From NCBI GenBank assembly GCA_039707655.1, contig CM077676.1, forward strand, positions 240,020,866-240,084,865: a DNA stretch of 64,000 nt, given 5' to 3'. Below the pieces are notes generated by a model. It had not been told where the DNA came from and searched no databases. It saw nothing but the letters and a program-made list of their open reading frames with translations. This DNA is from Elymus sibiricus. Its lineage: Eukaryota; Streptophyta; Magnoliopsida; Poales; Poaceae. Each line of letters begins with the position of its first letter. Within the stretch, counting starts at the first letter, position 1. This document shows positions 23,240 through 35,442 of the stretch, piece by piece. The translations under genes were made by a program, and so were the position numbers.

Positions 23240-23926
23240 TGTCGTAGTTTTGTCACGGCAGATGTCCTCGTGAAAGAACTTAGTGGTGAGGCCATCGCAA
23301 CTAGGTGGAAGCTTGAAGGGGTTGGTCAGAATCGAGAGACGCGAGTTTTACCCAGGTTCAGCCCCTCACGGTGGAGGTAAAAGCCTACATCCTGCTTGAT
23401 TGCTATTGATGATGATCTCGATTACAAGGGTGCTGTTTCGCTACCTCTATCTCGAGAGCTAGTTTTTCTGTCTCTCCTGACTTGTCCCTCTTAGGGTGCC
23501 TTGCCCCTCTTTATATAAGTTGAAGGGGCCGGCTTACATGTAGAGTCCTAGTAGGATTAGGAGTGGTCTATTTTCTATTACAAGTTGGATACTAGTCCGG
23601 GACTTGCTTTCCTTTGTCAGGTCTTGCTTTCGTCTTCTTGGTCCTCCTCTACGAGCCGGCCCATTGGGCTCCCCTTAAGCCGGCCTCCTGCCGGGTCTCG
23701 CCCTGGGCCCTTGGTCTCTCCTATTCATCGTCTTCCTTAAGTAAAGGAGAACTCACTGCGTCCTTAGGTAGGCCACTGCCTCAAGTACTGGGCTATGAGC
23801 CGGCCCACTTTATGAGTCGCCCTGACGGGCCTTTGACGTCTTGATCGTCGCTGCTACTCTCCAGGGTGCCACTGGATAACCCGGCCCTGAACGGGCGGGT
23901 CATATCATGGGGTTATATCCCCAACA
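23240..23926 (-). mobile_element. L1 5' LTR (687 bp)
   Basis: Same length and near-identical to 17597-18283. In the sense direction it starts TGTTGGGGATATAACCCC and ends AAAACTACGACA. A TTATATAAG box lies near 23511-23519. High similarity between the two LTRs suggests insertion later than G1. Confidence 0.93.
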
Positions 23927-25220
23927 GCCGGCCTGCATGAGGTTTTCATGATCCACATAGCAGGTTTTGAGGTACACTTTTTATCTGTGCATCCAGCCTA
24001 CTTTGTTTATTTGAGTTATGCTTTTGTCCGAGGACATAACAGCACAGCCTGCTAAACGGCTCAGTGAGTGAGTAGCCCCCGAGCCCGAAGTCGGTTTCAA
24101 GAAACCGGCATCGGTGTCATTTGATTAAGTAGGAGCCCGTTGAGTAGCCCCCCGGGCACCGCTTGAGGCAGCCATCCCGAGACTTTTTAGTAATCTTAAC
24201 TGTTCTCTTTGTAATAAGGATCTGTTTTTGTTCCAGGTTTCGACCTCGGTTCCGGACTCCGTCTCCGAGGAGATGGTGGAGATGAACCGGAAACTCGAGC
24301 AATCTCAAGGTAAGCAAGTGCAAACTTGTCCTGTACTGTGGGTATAATGTGTTTTGTTTAAAGAAGACAACTAAGGCTGAACTGTTTTGACAACTGTAGC
24401 GTTAGCTGAGCTAGAGACGCTCAAGGCCGAGCTCAAAAGGGCTCGGAAGGAGGTGCGGCAGCAGGAGGCTGTTGCCGCCGCGGCCGAGAAGGCCCGGGCC
24501 GCCGAGAAGGCAGCCGAGGAGAAGCACCAAGCACGGGTGCTAGAGGTCGAGGAGACCCTAAAGGGCATGTTCGCAGCACGCGACAAGCTTCAGGAGGAGG
24601 GGCAACGAATGAAGGAGGAGCTCGAGAAGCTTCAACGTGCCCACTCCAAGCTCAAGACCTCGGCCCGAGCTGACCGTGAGGTGCTCCAGCAAGTGGAGCA
24701 AATCGCCTCGGGTAAGATACTTTTGCTACAGTGTTCGTTTGGCAGCAAAGGGTGTGTCGAGCTCACCCAGTTATGGCATTCTGTAGAAGTCTTTGCGGAT
24801 CTCCCGCAGAGCGCGGCGGATGCGGTGGCATACTTCGGCCAGCTGGCGGGCCACGAGGCGGAGAAGGCCTTCTGGGGACAGTTTCCGGGTTCGCCGTCTG
24901 CGCAGCTGCTGAATCATCGAGTGAAGCAGCTGGTGGATCTGTTTCGCATGACGAGACCGGCCGAAGAGCATCTTCGGCCTTAAGGCCCGTCTCCGAGACG
25001 CCGTGCCCTGCGTGGATCGCTGGAAAAGGTCCGCGTGCTTCGAAGGGGCGCGGAGGGCATACGCTTGCGTGAAGACGCACTTCTGCAAGGTAGATGCGGA
25101 GACATGTGCTGCGGGCCCTCCTGCCGACAAGCTGCGCACCGCCGAGTAGTTCTTCGCCGAGGTGGAGGCGGGAGCTCGGACCACAGAAGCCATGTGTCCC
25201 AAAGACACTCTTATTTCTAG

Positions 25221-26440
25221 ATGATACTTCGGAATGTCGGAGTGTACGATGTAAAAACTTTATCTTTTGTTGAATGAAAATTGCTTGAAATTCCATGTGT
25301 GTTGTTTTATAATTAATTTTTCCTCTGATATGACTGTTTAAAATGAGAGTGGCCAGTCGTCGGCTTCAGCCCCAGTGTAGGTCAAACAAAGGGTGTTCCT
25401 TAAGGCATGCTGGACCCTTAGCCGACGTCTCGGTACCCGAAGGCGGTCGGTGCCTCCTAGGAACTAGGCAATCAGACTATAGTGGCTTGATATCTTTCAC
25501 TTAGTCATAGGAGTTTGACTATGGGGGCTGATGACCAGCCCCCGGTGTGGGAAGTGTTCGGCTAAGTCGGCCGAGGTCTAGGCCATAGCACACTTCAGCT
25601 AGGAATGAAAGCCCTTCGTTGAACACGGGTGATCTCTATCGTCACATCGCATGACGCGGTCTTTGGATGGCACACCAGTTTACGCCTACCTAGATAGTCA
25701 GTTTTCGGCTTTCTCCACTAAGGCGCCATGCCAATTGACCTGGCAGCGCAATCGTAGTGGTCCCCCGTTACACCCTTAGCCGAATTCATCGGAAACGTAA
25801 GGGGTACACGTAGGAGCCGGGCAACCCAACTATTGACCAAAATCTAGGTTCGAAACAGATGCATATAAGGCCAAAATCCGAGACGCCGAATACCTCGGAC
25901 TTTATTATACAATTGCATCTTTTTAGAGAACTTCATCGTCCCTGAGGGGCTATGCTGATAAAGAAATACGATAGAGACCTTGAAGGGGCATAGTTTCTTT
26001 ATTTCATAATATCAATCGTGCACATGCCCAGCTATGATGAGAGTAATTGAAACAGTACAATGTAATTGGTAAAGAAGGAAGAGGAAGAAACGGGTCGGAT
26101 AATTGCTAACGGATTTTAAAGAATCCGGGCCGCTACCTATCACACATCTACGTTTCCGAACTGTTGACCAGATCTTTACCATTGATGGTGAGGAATTTGT
26201 GAAGGTTGATGCCCTTCCGGCCCTTTATACACTTTAAGTGTTTGATTGACCGAGTTCCTTTAAAGGAGGTGTTGCCGAAGTTACTCTGTGGTTAAAACCA
26301 CGTAGTCATGTTTGGCTGTTTCTTTTACAGATACTTGCCTGTGCAGGGGCCCTAAGCCACGTCATTGCTTGGTTGATCCGCGCCGACGTTTGGGTAAGTG
26401 TTCTGGCTCCTCAACGTCCCAGGGAATCTTTAGTGCGAAA
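25221..26440 (-). other. G1 internal region without recognised gene
   Basis: Between the antisense gene and the protease. I see no RT, RNase H or integrase motif on either strand, although a complete Gypsy element needs several kilobases for them. Probably the site of a large pol deletion, or an ancestral non-autonomous structure. Confidence 0.6.
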
Positions 26441-27368
26441 TTATGCACTCTGGGGACGTAGTGCCCACTCCAGAGAGGGCACATGAGGAGCCCGCATCCC
26501 TATTTCGGGTGCGGGGGTACCTGGCCGAGGTCGATTTGTGCAGCCCGGGCGTGCTTCAAAGAGCGGGCGGCGTGTTTATCGCTGCGGTCTGTTCCTCTGC
26601 CCGGAGTGAACGTTCTGTGTTACCGTTGACTGTTATAACGCCGTTAGGTCCCGACATTTTGAGCTTGAGGTAGGCATAATGCGGGACTACGTTGAAGCGC
26701 GCGAAGGCTGTGCGCCCTAAGAGCGCATGGTATCCACTCTGGAAGGGTACGATATCGAAGATTAACTCCTCGCTTCTGAAGTTCTCGGGTGACCCGAAGA
26801 CTACCTCTAGGGTAACTGTTCCGGTACAACGGGATTCGACGCCCGGAATGACACCTTTAAAGGTGGTTGAGCTCGGCTTGATCCGAGATGAGTCGATGCC
26901 CATCTTCCGAACTGTGTCCTCGTAGATGAGGTTGAGGCTACTTCCACCGTCCATCAGGACGCGCGTTAGATGATAACCATCAACAATAGGGTCCAGGACG
27001 AGTGCCACTGATCCGCCATGCCTGATGCTGGTCGGATGATCGTGCTTGTCGAACGTGATCGAGTAAGCCGACCATGGGTTATACTTCGGGGCGACTGGCT
27101 CCAACGCGTATACGTTCCGAAGCACATGCTTTCTCTCCCTTTTGGGGATGTGGGTGACATAGATCATATTGACCTCGGTTACCTCGCCAGGAAATTTCTT
27201 TTCGCCTCCATTATTGGGCCGCCGAGGTTCATCCTCGTCTTCGCTGCGGTGTTGGGATTTACTCTGTCCCTCTGCCGCTATCTTGCCGGCTTGTTTCAAG
27301 ACCCAGCAATTCCTGTTAGTGTGGGTTGCTGGTTTTTCTTGAGTGCCGTGAATTCCACATGGGCGGTC
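26441..27368 (-). pseudogene. G1 gag C-terminus and aspartic protease
   Basis: The retroviral-type aspartic protease processes the polyprotein. The frame 26556-27299 shows LMDGGSSLNLIY (catalytic D in a DGGSS context) and ALLGRTAFARF. Upstream, CGIHGTQEKPATHTNRNC (about 27300-27365) is the knuckle-like Cys/His block usual before protease in this lineage. It is separated from gag by one in-frame TAG at about 27369. Reading continues to about 26441 with no reverse transcriptase following, so the pol gene is truncated. Confidence 0.85.
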
Positions 27369-29709
27369 CTAGAGCCTATCAAGCTGGCTAGGTTCGTCTT
27401 TGTTCCCTTTAAAGGGTTTTCTTTTCTGCCCGGATTTAGGTCCGGTGAAGCCTGCGTTAACCGCGACGTCTTCAGTGTCGCTTCTGCCATTTTTATACCT
27501 GCACTTATTTTTGTTGCGCTTTGGTTTTCCATTGGCGTCGCGAGTTTCCGAGGTGCCTGCCTCGCCGTTATGAGTAGTTCGGGTGAGCCAGCTATCTTCT
27601 CCCACACAAAAGCGAGTCATCAGTGAGGTCAGGGCTGCCATAGTCATCGGCTTATCCTGGCCGAGTTGTCGAGCCAACCATTCATCTTGGATATTGTTTT
27701 TAAATGCGGCGATGGCCTCGGCTTTGGAGTAGTCTACGATCTGGTTCTTCTTGGTGAGGAACCTGTTCCTGAATTTCTGGGCTGATTCACCTGGCTGCTG
27801 GGTAACATGGCTGAGGTCATCAGCGTCTGGAGGTCGGACATATGTGCCCTGGAAGTTTGCTCGAAAAGCGTCTTCTAGGGCCTCCCAGCTGCCGATAGAG
27901 TGAGGAGGAAGGATGTTAAGCCAATGCCTTGTCGGGCCCTTTAACTTGAGCGGCAGGTACTTAATGACATGGAGATCATCTCCGTTGGCCATGTGGATGT
28001 GTAGGAGGAAATCCTCAATCCAAACTACTGGGTCCGTGGTGCCATCGTATGATTCTATGTTGATGGGTTTAAACCCTTCCGGGAATTGATGTTCCATCAC
28101 CCTGTCTGTGAAGCAGATTGGGTGAGCCGGACCTCGGGACCGAGGAGCATCTCGTCGGAGATCGGGGGAGAGCCATGAGTAGGCGTGATCTCGGGCACGG
28201 CCGTTCCTGTCCAGCCAAGCGTCGTAGCCGTCGAGCCCGGCGGGCGCGCGTCCCCTTGATCCATAGATGGATCGAGGGGGAGCCCTGTTTTCCTCGATGC
28301 GATGTCGAGCGTCGTGAGGATCTAGGTAATCCACGGGGTCCTTGTCATAACGGCATGGAGGTGGCCGTTCGGTGAGGTCTTCTCGTCTTGGCCTATCCCG
28401 GCCTCTAGGGGGTCGGTCGAGGTCGTAAGCGAGCTCCTCGTCAAATTCCGGCAAGAGACGCCTACGTGGGTATGATTTCGGTGCACTATTGCACCCGGTT
28501 CTCCATTTCTTGCTCAACTGAGAGCACTTCGATCCACTTTTCATTTAGTGCATCGGTATTGGCCTGCAGCTGTTGCTGCTTGCCTTTCATGCTCCGGGCG
28601 GTTGCAACGAGGCGTCGCCGGAAGCGCTCTTGTTTGAAAGGGTCTTCGGTAACGATGTAGTCCTCGATACCGAGGCTCTCGTCCTCCTCGGATTCCGGCA
28701 TGTAGTTGTCGTCGGCCCCTTCGAAGAGGTCATCAGGATCTGAGTCCCTAAGAAGTCGGTCCGGTGTGCCGTTCCTTACTAGGGAGGCTTGAACGTCCTC
28801 CTCATGGTTACCGGCATCGCCGTCCTCCGCGTCGCCGTTATTGGCTGTCGCGTCATTGCCACTAGGTTCCCCATTAGGGCCCCTTCGCCGTCTTCGCCAA
28901 CGTCTTGGAGGGGATTTGGGGGTGTACACCATGTAAACATCATAGGTGGATGTGGCGGTCCACTTGCCCGTGTTTACCGGGGGCAAGGCGTTCTCGATGG
29001 GGCCATCAGCATCTTCTTCCATGTCTGAGGCCTCGCCATAGTCCAGCACGTCGGTTAAATCGTCGATCGTGGCGACTAGGTGGGTGGTGGGTAGGACGTA
29101 AATTTCCCTATCGTCGGCTTTAAGTCCGATCTGATTATAAACCGAAGTCTTGCCGTCCGAGATGGACATGCTCCGGATGCGGTCAAGCATCTCACCGAGG
29201 TGACACAACTCTTCAGGATTCATTGATGCGCCAAAGGTAGGGCTGACTCGAAGTACACCCGGTGTGTAGCCCGACGCGTTTTCGGTGCGAAGGGAATCCG
29301 GACATAATTCCGAGTTCTGTGCCGAGGTCAGTTCTAACACTGACGTAGTTTCGGGAGTGGGAGCCGGATCTATCTCCGGACTGGCGATCGGGGGGAGACT
29401 GGCCAGAGTGGTGGCGTCAGCGGTCTCCAGAGGCGCCATGACAGAGTTCGGTTCCAGAGTCGAGCCTCCAGAACTGGCCGACCTCTCGATCCTGCTGGGA
29501 GTCCATCCTGATAGGATGAGTTCGCCACGGGAGTCCGCAGTGTACTCAAGGCCACAGAAAGTCACGATCCGACCTGGGGCGTAGTTCTCGACAAAGGTCA
29601 GGTGACCCGTCGAGTCGGCGCAAAATAACATGCAGCCGAAGACAAAAAGCTGGCCGGGGGCATAGACGTCCCCGTGGCCGTTAGCGCAGTTGATCTGCAG
29701 GTGAGCCAT
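27369..29709 (-). pseudogene. G1 gag polyprotein (two frames)
   Basis: Structural capsid protein of the Gypsy element. The ATG at 29709 lies about 30 bp after the primer-binding site. The first frame (28486-29709, 407 residues) is an acidic, low-complexity N-terminal region ending in a short coiled stretch (NEKWIEVLSVEQEMENRV). The second frame (27369-28544) holds the Retrotrans_gag capsid domain: WIEDFLLHIHMANGDD, LKGPTRHWLN, ALEDAFRANFQGTY, and FRNRFLTKKNQI. The two frames overlap by 59 bp and encode the same DNA shifted, so a single-base indel near 28490 breaks an originally continuous ORF. A stop at 27369 separates protease. Confidence 0.88.
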
Positions 29710-29737
29710 CGATCCTTCTGGTGATCACGCAGCGGAA

Positions 29738-29755
29738 CTCTCAATGAAAGCACCA
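29738..29755 (-). other. G1 primer-binding site
   Basis: On the minus strand TGGTGCTTTCATTGAGAG, one base inside the LTR and about 30 bp before the gag ATG. It fixes minus-strand sense for G1. Confidence 0.8.
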
Positions 29756-29756
29756 G

Positions 29757-30247
29757 GGTTGGTGTAAAAACCGGTAGACCTCGGGGTAGGGGGTCCCGAG
29801 CTATGGATCTCAGATCGGTGGTAACAGAGATGAGGTTGATGATGTTTACCCAGGTTCGGGCCCTCTCGATGGAGGTAAAACCCTACGTCCTGCTTCTGTT
29901 TGAATTGATGGTGATGTATCAAGTACAGAGTTGATCTACCTCGAGATCGTAATATGTGTCTAACTTCTAGGGCTAGGTGAGCGATATTGCGTTGATGTCC
30001 CCTACGGGTTAAACCCTATGGCTTCTATACACGCCAGGGAGGGTATCTAGAGTTACAAGGTTGGTATCTAGGAGTAAGGCGGCTAGAAAAATCTTGGAGT
30101 GTACTACAAGTCTTCGGTAGAGACAGCCTCGGTCACGTCTCCCGGGTGCGGCCTCCGGAGTCCATCTTGATCATGTACGAGGGCACATCGGCCCAACCGA
30201 GGAGACGGGCCGGCTAGGTTGGTACCCCCTAATCCAGGACACCGTCA
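29757..30247 (-). mobile_element. G1 5' LTR (491 bp)
   Basis: Reverse complement of the G0 LTR, same length. In the sense direction it starts TGACGGTGTCCTGG. The inner end has decayed (ACCAACC where G0 has ACCGACA). The TATA region reads TGTATAGAA here rather than TATATAA. Followed by the duplication TTAAG at 30248-30252. Confidence 0.93.
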
Positions 30248-30252
30248 TTAAG

Positions 30253-31962
30253 CTTCCAAGGTCATTCTCCATGACATGTTCTTGATGTTTGAGTATGGAA
30301 GCAATCTTGGCAGCACGACGCTCCAATTGCTCTTCAAGTGGAATTTGAGGATCAATAACTTGGTCATCTTGAGTGTCGTCTTGAGCTTGCCCGGTGTCAT
30401 GAACTTGATCTTGGTCATCACTTGGTGCATCACCAACAACATGCGGTTGATCTTGCCCTTGATCTTATTCACTTGGTTGAGGACCTTCGCTTTGTTCTTC
30501 GGAAGCGTGTACGTCAAGTGTTGGTGATGGTTCTACATGCTTAGAACACTATCCTTCTCCTTCGGCCACAAGGGGTTCCTCAATGGGGAGGATTTGACCA
30601 ACACCCATTCTTCTTGGCTTGGGGAGGAATTTCATCACCTACATCACAAAGACCACTTTGCTCCACTTGGGAGCCGTTATTTTCATCAAACTCTATGTTA
30701 CACGTCTCCTCAATGAGTCCATTGGACTTGTTGAGGACACGGTAAGCATGAGAGTTTGTAGCATAACCAACAAATATGCCCTCTTGAGCTCTAGGTTCGA
30801 ACTTAGACAAACGAACACCTTTCTTGAGAATGAAACACTTACAACCAAACACCCGGAAGTACTTGAGGTTGGGCTTTTTGCCAGTAAGTATCTCATATGG
30901 TGTCTTGTTCGAGCCTGTGTGGAGGTAGAGCCGATTGGATGCATGACATGCGGTGTTGATGGCTTCGGCCCAAAAGTTGTATGGAGATTTGAATTCCGCC
31001 ATCGTGGTCCTTGCCGCGTCCATCAACGTCCGGTTCTTCCTCTCCGCTACACCGTTTTGTTGAGGAGTATATGGTGCGAAGTATTGGTGCTTGATCCCCT
31101 CATCACTAAGAAACTCATCTAACGTGTAGTTCTTGAACTCAATGCCGTTGTCGCTTCTAATCATCAATATCTTTGCATCATGTTGACGTTGAGCTTCATT
31201 TGCAAAGTCGATGACGATTTGTTGGGTCTCGCTCTTCCTCTTGAAGAAATATACCCATGTGTATCTTGAGTAGTCATCCACAATCACCAAGCAATACTTT
31301 CTTCCCCCAAGACTATCAAAGGATGGAGGTCCAAAGAGATCCATGTGAAGGAGCTCCAAGGGCCTCTTTGAGTAGATAATAGTCGTGGGTCGGTGAGCCG
31401 TCTCATGTAACTTTCCTTCGATACAAGCGCTGCAAGCACGAACTTTGGCAAAACTAACATTTTTTAGTCCACGGACATGGTCCCCCTTGAGGAGACTTTG
31501 CAAAGATCTCATGTTGACGTGGGCTAAACGGCGATGCCAAAGCCACCCCACGTCAACTTTAGCCATTAGGCACTTGGCGGTCTTAGTGGGTCGCTCCGAG
31601 AAGTTAACCACATAGAGACCGTTCTCGACTTGCCCAACAAAGGCTACTTTAAGAGTCTTGCTCCACAAAAGGGTCGCGGTATCAAGATCAAAGAAAGTGG
31701 CAAAGCCCATAAGTGCAAGTTGACGAACAGAAAGTAAATTGTATGCAAGGGTCTCAACAAGCATGACCTTCTCAATTGATAAATCATGAGAAATCACAAC
31801 CTTGCTAAGACCCAATACCTTAGATGTTGAAGCATCACCGAATTGGACATGGGTGGGCATAGATGGGCTTGGTTGCACGTCCACCACCAAGTCCTTGCTC
31901 CCAGTCATATGATTTGTTGCTCCACTATCGAGCAACCATGGCACCCCACCAGAAGCAAACTC
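30253..31962 (-). pseudogene. C1 Copia protease remnant and integrase
   Basis: Middle of the C1 polyprotein. The protease signature DSGATNHMTG (about 31900-31930) gives proteolytic processing. Integrase inserts cDNA into the genome: the zinc-binding set is LWHRRLAH, HVNM, then CSACIEGK, and the catalytic D-D-E appears in LLHMDLFGP, IRSDNGIEF and PQQNGVAERKNR. The C-terminal region has YEILTGKKPNLKYFRVFGC, the usual Copia motif. A TAG at about 31963 separates this from gag, followed in frame by FASGGVPWLLDSG. It ends at 30253, where the G1 duplication starts, and continues at 15299 in the reverse transcriptase. Otherwise this is the best preserved part of C1. Confidence 0.92.
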
Positions 31963-33666
31963 CTACATAAGATCAATGCTTGGTTTTAGGTACCCACTTT
32001 TGAATGGGTCCTTTAATGTTAGAAACAAGGGTCTTAGGAACCCAAATAGACCATTCAATGTACTCATAAGAAGAACCAACAAATTTGGCATAAACATGCC
32101 CCTCACTAGCACGGCACAAAACATAAGAAGGGTTAAAGTCGTCGGCTTTGTTGGGGGGGGTGGTTTTGCCCTTCTTGGCACCACCACTCGCCACCTTGTT
32201 CTTCTTCTCCTTAGGAGCACCCTCTCCCTCCTTAACAAATACCTCCATGAGAGGAGAGGTTTCTTGGTCTTACTCTTCTTCTTTGACTTAGGTACAAACC
32301 CAAGTCCCTCCTTTGCCACAACTTCCTTTTGATTGCTCAAAAGTTCGTTGAGGTTCTTCTCGCCTTTTATGCAAGTCACAAGGCCCTTCTCAAGTTGCTC
32401 CTTCAACTTGGAATTTTCCTCCACAAGATGCACATGCTCACAACAAGGGTTAGTAGCATGAGCATTATCAATTAACACGAAAGGAGGACACATGGCTATT
32501 TCCTTAGTGAGCTTCACTTGGAGTTGATCATGAGACTCCTTGAGTGTAGCATGAGCACTCTTCAAGGCCTTGTGAGCCTTGTCATGTAGCTCGAACTCCT
32601 CTTTGAGTTTAGCATGGCCAACCCCAAGCTCAACATTCTTGGATATAAGCACATGAGCAAGAACTTTAGCATGATCATGATCTTTCTTTAATTTAGCAAG
32701 ATCAATGTTTTGCAACTCCTCAAGAGCCGAACGGAGACCTCGCTCTTCCTCAAGAGCAATAGAAAGATCCGCTATCTCATCGGCATAATCATGACTATGC
32801 CCTTCCAAGTTAGTGATAGCCTCTTCATGAGACTCAATGATATCATTGGCCTCACCTAGTTTTTCCAAGAGAGCAACAAAGTGCTTCTTGGTCTCACCTT
32901 TGAGCTTACCCAAGAACCTTTTGAACTCATTCTCATCCACCTTTACCTCCTCGTTGTCATCCACACAATCCAACAAAGAAGAATTAGTAGTGATGGATGT
33001 TTTGATGTTGGAGGTTACCTTGTTGATGCCTTTTGCCATGAGGCACTTGGGGATGAGGTTCTCGTTGGGGGCGTCGAAGAGAGACACCGAGGTTGGGGAA
33101 GAGGTGGCAATGGCCACGGAGGCCATTGCAAACCCTTCACCACTTGCATCTTCATCATCATCGGAGATGTACTCTTCTTGAGCCACCAACCCTTTTTGTG
33201 GCACCTTCTTTGTGAAGTAGTTCTTGTTGGGGAAGGACTTGGCCTTGTCTTTGCGAATGAGCTTGCCCCCATTGTCTTCCCCCTTCTCGTAGGGGCAATT
33301 CGCCACGAAGTGACTCACATTGCCACAACTGTAGCAAGTTCTCACACGTTGCTTGCCCTTGGAGCCACTTGAGTTGTTCTTGGATAAGTTGTGCCTTGAG
33401 TTTCTCTTGTTTCCCCAAAATTGCCTTGACGCAAGAGCCATGTGCTCATGGTAAGCATATTTCATGTCTTCGGGTAAACTCTCCTCCTCCTCCTCTTCTT
33501 CTTCTTCCGGTATTGCATTGGCCTTCAAAGCAAGGTTGGGCTTCTTTGACCGTTGAGCATGAGCAAGGGCATTGTCGGTGGTCTTGTTCAAGATATTCAT
33601 AGCAATGAATTCATCCAACACATCACTTGAGGACAAGGTGTGGAAGTCCGGTCTTTGAAGAATCAC
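31963..33666 (-). pseudogene. C1 gag, C-terminal two thirds
   Basis: Continuation of the Copia gag interrupted by the composite element at 33666/33667. Seen in order: RPDFHTLSSSDVLDEF (end of the capsid domain), an acidic EEEEEEEEE run (33485-33510), the zinc knuckle CYSCGNVSHFVANC (CX2CX4HX4C, about 33290-33335), and then a long coiled-coil region (32400-32900). A long coiled-coil gag is typical of the SIRE/Maximus Copia lineage. The frame is open to the TAG at 31963. Joined across the insertion, the protein would read smoothly from SSMI into LQRPDF once the duplicated 5 bp is removed. Confidence 0.88.
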
Positions 33667-33714
33667 TGTCGATGTATAAAACATGGGTAGTTTATACCCT
33701 GACTTATGCATAGG
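33667..33714 (+). mobile_element. Composite element Z/Y: 5' LTR, first part
   Basis: Starts TGTCGATGTATAAAACATGG, the same as the LTR at 54147 (TGTCGGTG). Interrupted after 48 bp by the CACTA element and resumes at 40741. Preceded by ATCAC (33662-33666), matching ATCAT at 54970-54974 in four of five bases. Confidence 0.92.
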
Positions 33715-34575
33715 CACTACAGGAATCAGCTACTTTGCCGTCTAGCATAGCAGACGGCAAAGGACCAGGCCACGGACGGCAAACACCTTTACCGTCTGCT
33801 GGCTGACGGCCCCACTTTCGGCACAGAAAGTCACGGTAATGAGCTACTTTGCCGTCTGCATAAGCGCAGCGGACGCCAAAGATATTTGCCGTCGATGTTC
33901 CTGGCCAAGCTGAGGGCAAAGTACGTAGACGGCAATGTATAGCGGTTAGCCCCGTTAGGTGGCTAACGGCATACTTTGCCGTCCGCCAGCTGACGGCAAA
34001 CTAACACCTGCCTTTGCCATCTGCCATATGACGTCAGCAGTCCTGTCAGCACTACTGTGGCCTGGTCTGGCTACCTGCAGACTTTGTCGTCTGCCAGCGG
34101 ACAGCAAACTAACGGCATACTTTACCGTCTGCTAGCGGACGGCAAAATGACCAAATGGGTCAGACCTGGTGCTCCCAGGTTGCACAGGTTGCTGCCACGT
34201 GGCACTTTTGCCGTCTGCCTACCGATGGAAAATGGCTTTGCCGTCCGCTGGCAGATGGCAAAGTTCCGGTATTGCCTCTTTTTTGTCTGTTTTCTGTTAT
34301 TTCCCTGCATTTTCACAACACATATATGATATATATAGTTTCAGAAAGAAGCATCGGCCATGTATCCAACATTATCGTGACATTTTGAACAAGATAACAC
34401 ATAGGCTATTAAAAGAACCAAAACATACATAGTTTCACACCGTTCATCCATATATACATACATCGTTTCACATTGTTCATCAATACAAATCAAAACAAAA
34501 AATAAGCACTAGCAGTCCATCAATGCCAGCTTCCATGAAGTGAATCAAATCTGCAAAAATGGGAGTAAGAAAGTT

Positions 34576-34890
34576 AGAAGAAGAAGAAGAAGAAGAAGAA
34601 GAAGAAGAAGACTAGAAGAAGAAGAAGAAGAAGAAGAAGAAGAAGAAGAAGAAGAAAGAGAAGAAGAAGAAGAAGAAGAATAAGAAGGAATAGAAGATGG
34701 AGAAAAAGAAAGAAGAGAAAAAGGAAGAATAAGAATATATTTTCTTCTTCTTCTCTCTTTTTCTCATCTTTCTTCTCTTCTATCTTTTTATCCTTTTCCT
34801 TCTCATTCTTCTTCTTTTATTCTTTCTTTTTCTTCTCTTTCTTCTTCTATTCTTTCTTTTTCTCCTCTTCCTTGTTTTTCTTCTTCTTAT
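34576..34890. repeat. (GAA)n tract followed by polypyrimidine tract
   Basis: About 110 bp of nearly pure AAG/GAA (34576-34688), an interrupted purine run to 34735, then a TTCTTC-rich pyrimidine tract to 34885. The two halves are complementary in composition. Confidence 0.95.
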
Positions 34891-34894
34891 TCCT

Positions 34895-35350
34895 TATTTG
34901 TGTCATTTTAGTGCTAACTTAGGTAATTATGCCATTTTAGAGCTAACTAAGCTTATTATGTCATTTTGGAGGAAAATAAGGTAAGTATAGGTCATTATTG
35001 AGCTAACTTAGGTAATTATGCCATTTTTGAGCTAATTAAGCTTATTATGTCAATTTGGAGGAAAATAAGGTAAGTATAGGTCATTTTTGTGCTAACTTAG
35101 GTAATTATGTCATTTTTGAGCTAACTTAGGTAAGTATAGGTCATTATTGAGCTAACTTAGCGTATTATGTCATTTTGGAGGAAAATAAGGTAAGTATATG
35201 ACATTTATGAGCTAACCAAGGTTATTATTATGCCATTTTTGACCTAACTAAGCTAATTATGTCATAAATGAACTAAATAAGCTAATTATGTCATTTTGGA
35301 GGATAATTAAGTAAGTATGTCTTTTTTGGGGGAAATAAGCTAAATATGTG
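34895..35350. repeat. AT-rich imperfect tandem repeats in CACTA
   Basis: Alternating units of the type TGTCATTTTGGAGGAAAATA with AGGTAAGTATAGG, and GAGCTAACTTAGGTAATTATG, repeated about ten times with variation. No coding. Confidence 0.85.
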
Positions 35351-35442
35351 GCATATCAGGGCTAACTAGCATGTACGAAGCTAATTATTCATTTGTTAAG
35401 CAAAACATTAGAGAAAACTTACCGTCGTCGTCATCACGGAGG

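Larger units (their letters stand above)
15649..25220 (+). pseudogene. G1 antisense accessory gene (five exons, split by L1)
   Basis: Full-length relative of the G0 antisense gene, on the plus strand while G1 is minus. Exons: 15649-16522, 16615-17044, 17140-17596 plus 23927-23971 (split by L1), 24237-24309, and 24400 on. All four introns have GT and AG ends, and intron 1 is 92 bp as in G0. The product would have a Transposase_28-like globular region (GVMFYNGLDFHHMAPNS, then GAMISKNQGATWFKG), a basic low-complexity linker, then a long coiled coil (ETLKAELKRARKEVRQQE, 24410-24710) and a conserved tail (LLLQCSFGSKG, FADLPQSAADA). Breaks: TGA about 60 codons in (near 15826, where G0 has CGA), L1 in exon 3, and TAA at 24981-24983. 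An AATGAAA near 25274 could be a poly(A) signal. Function unknown. Confidence 0.8.

Noticed and set aside
26692..27626. Plus-strand ORFs such as the 202-residue frame at 27018.
   Set aside because: Shadows of the minus-strand protease and gag coding sequence.
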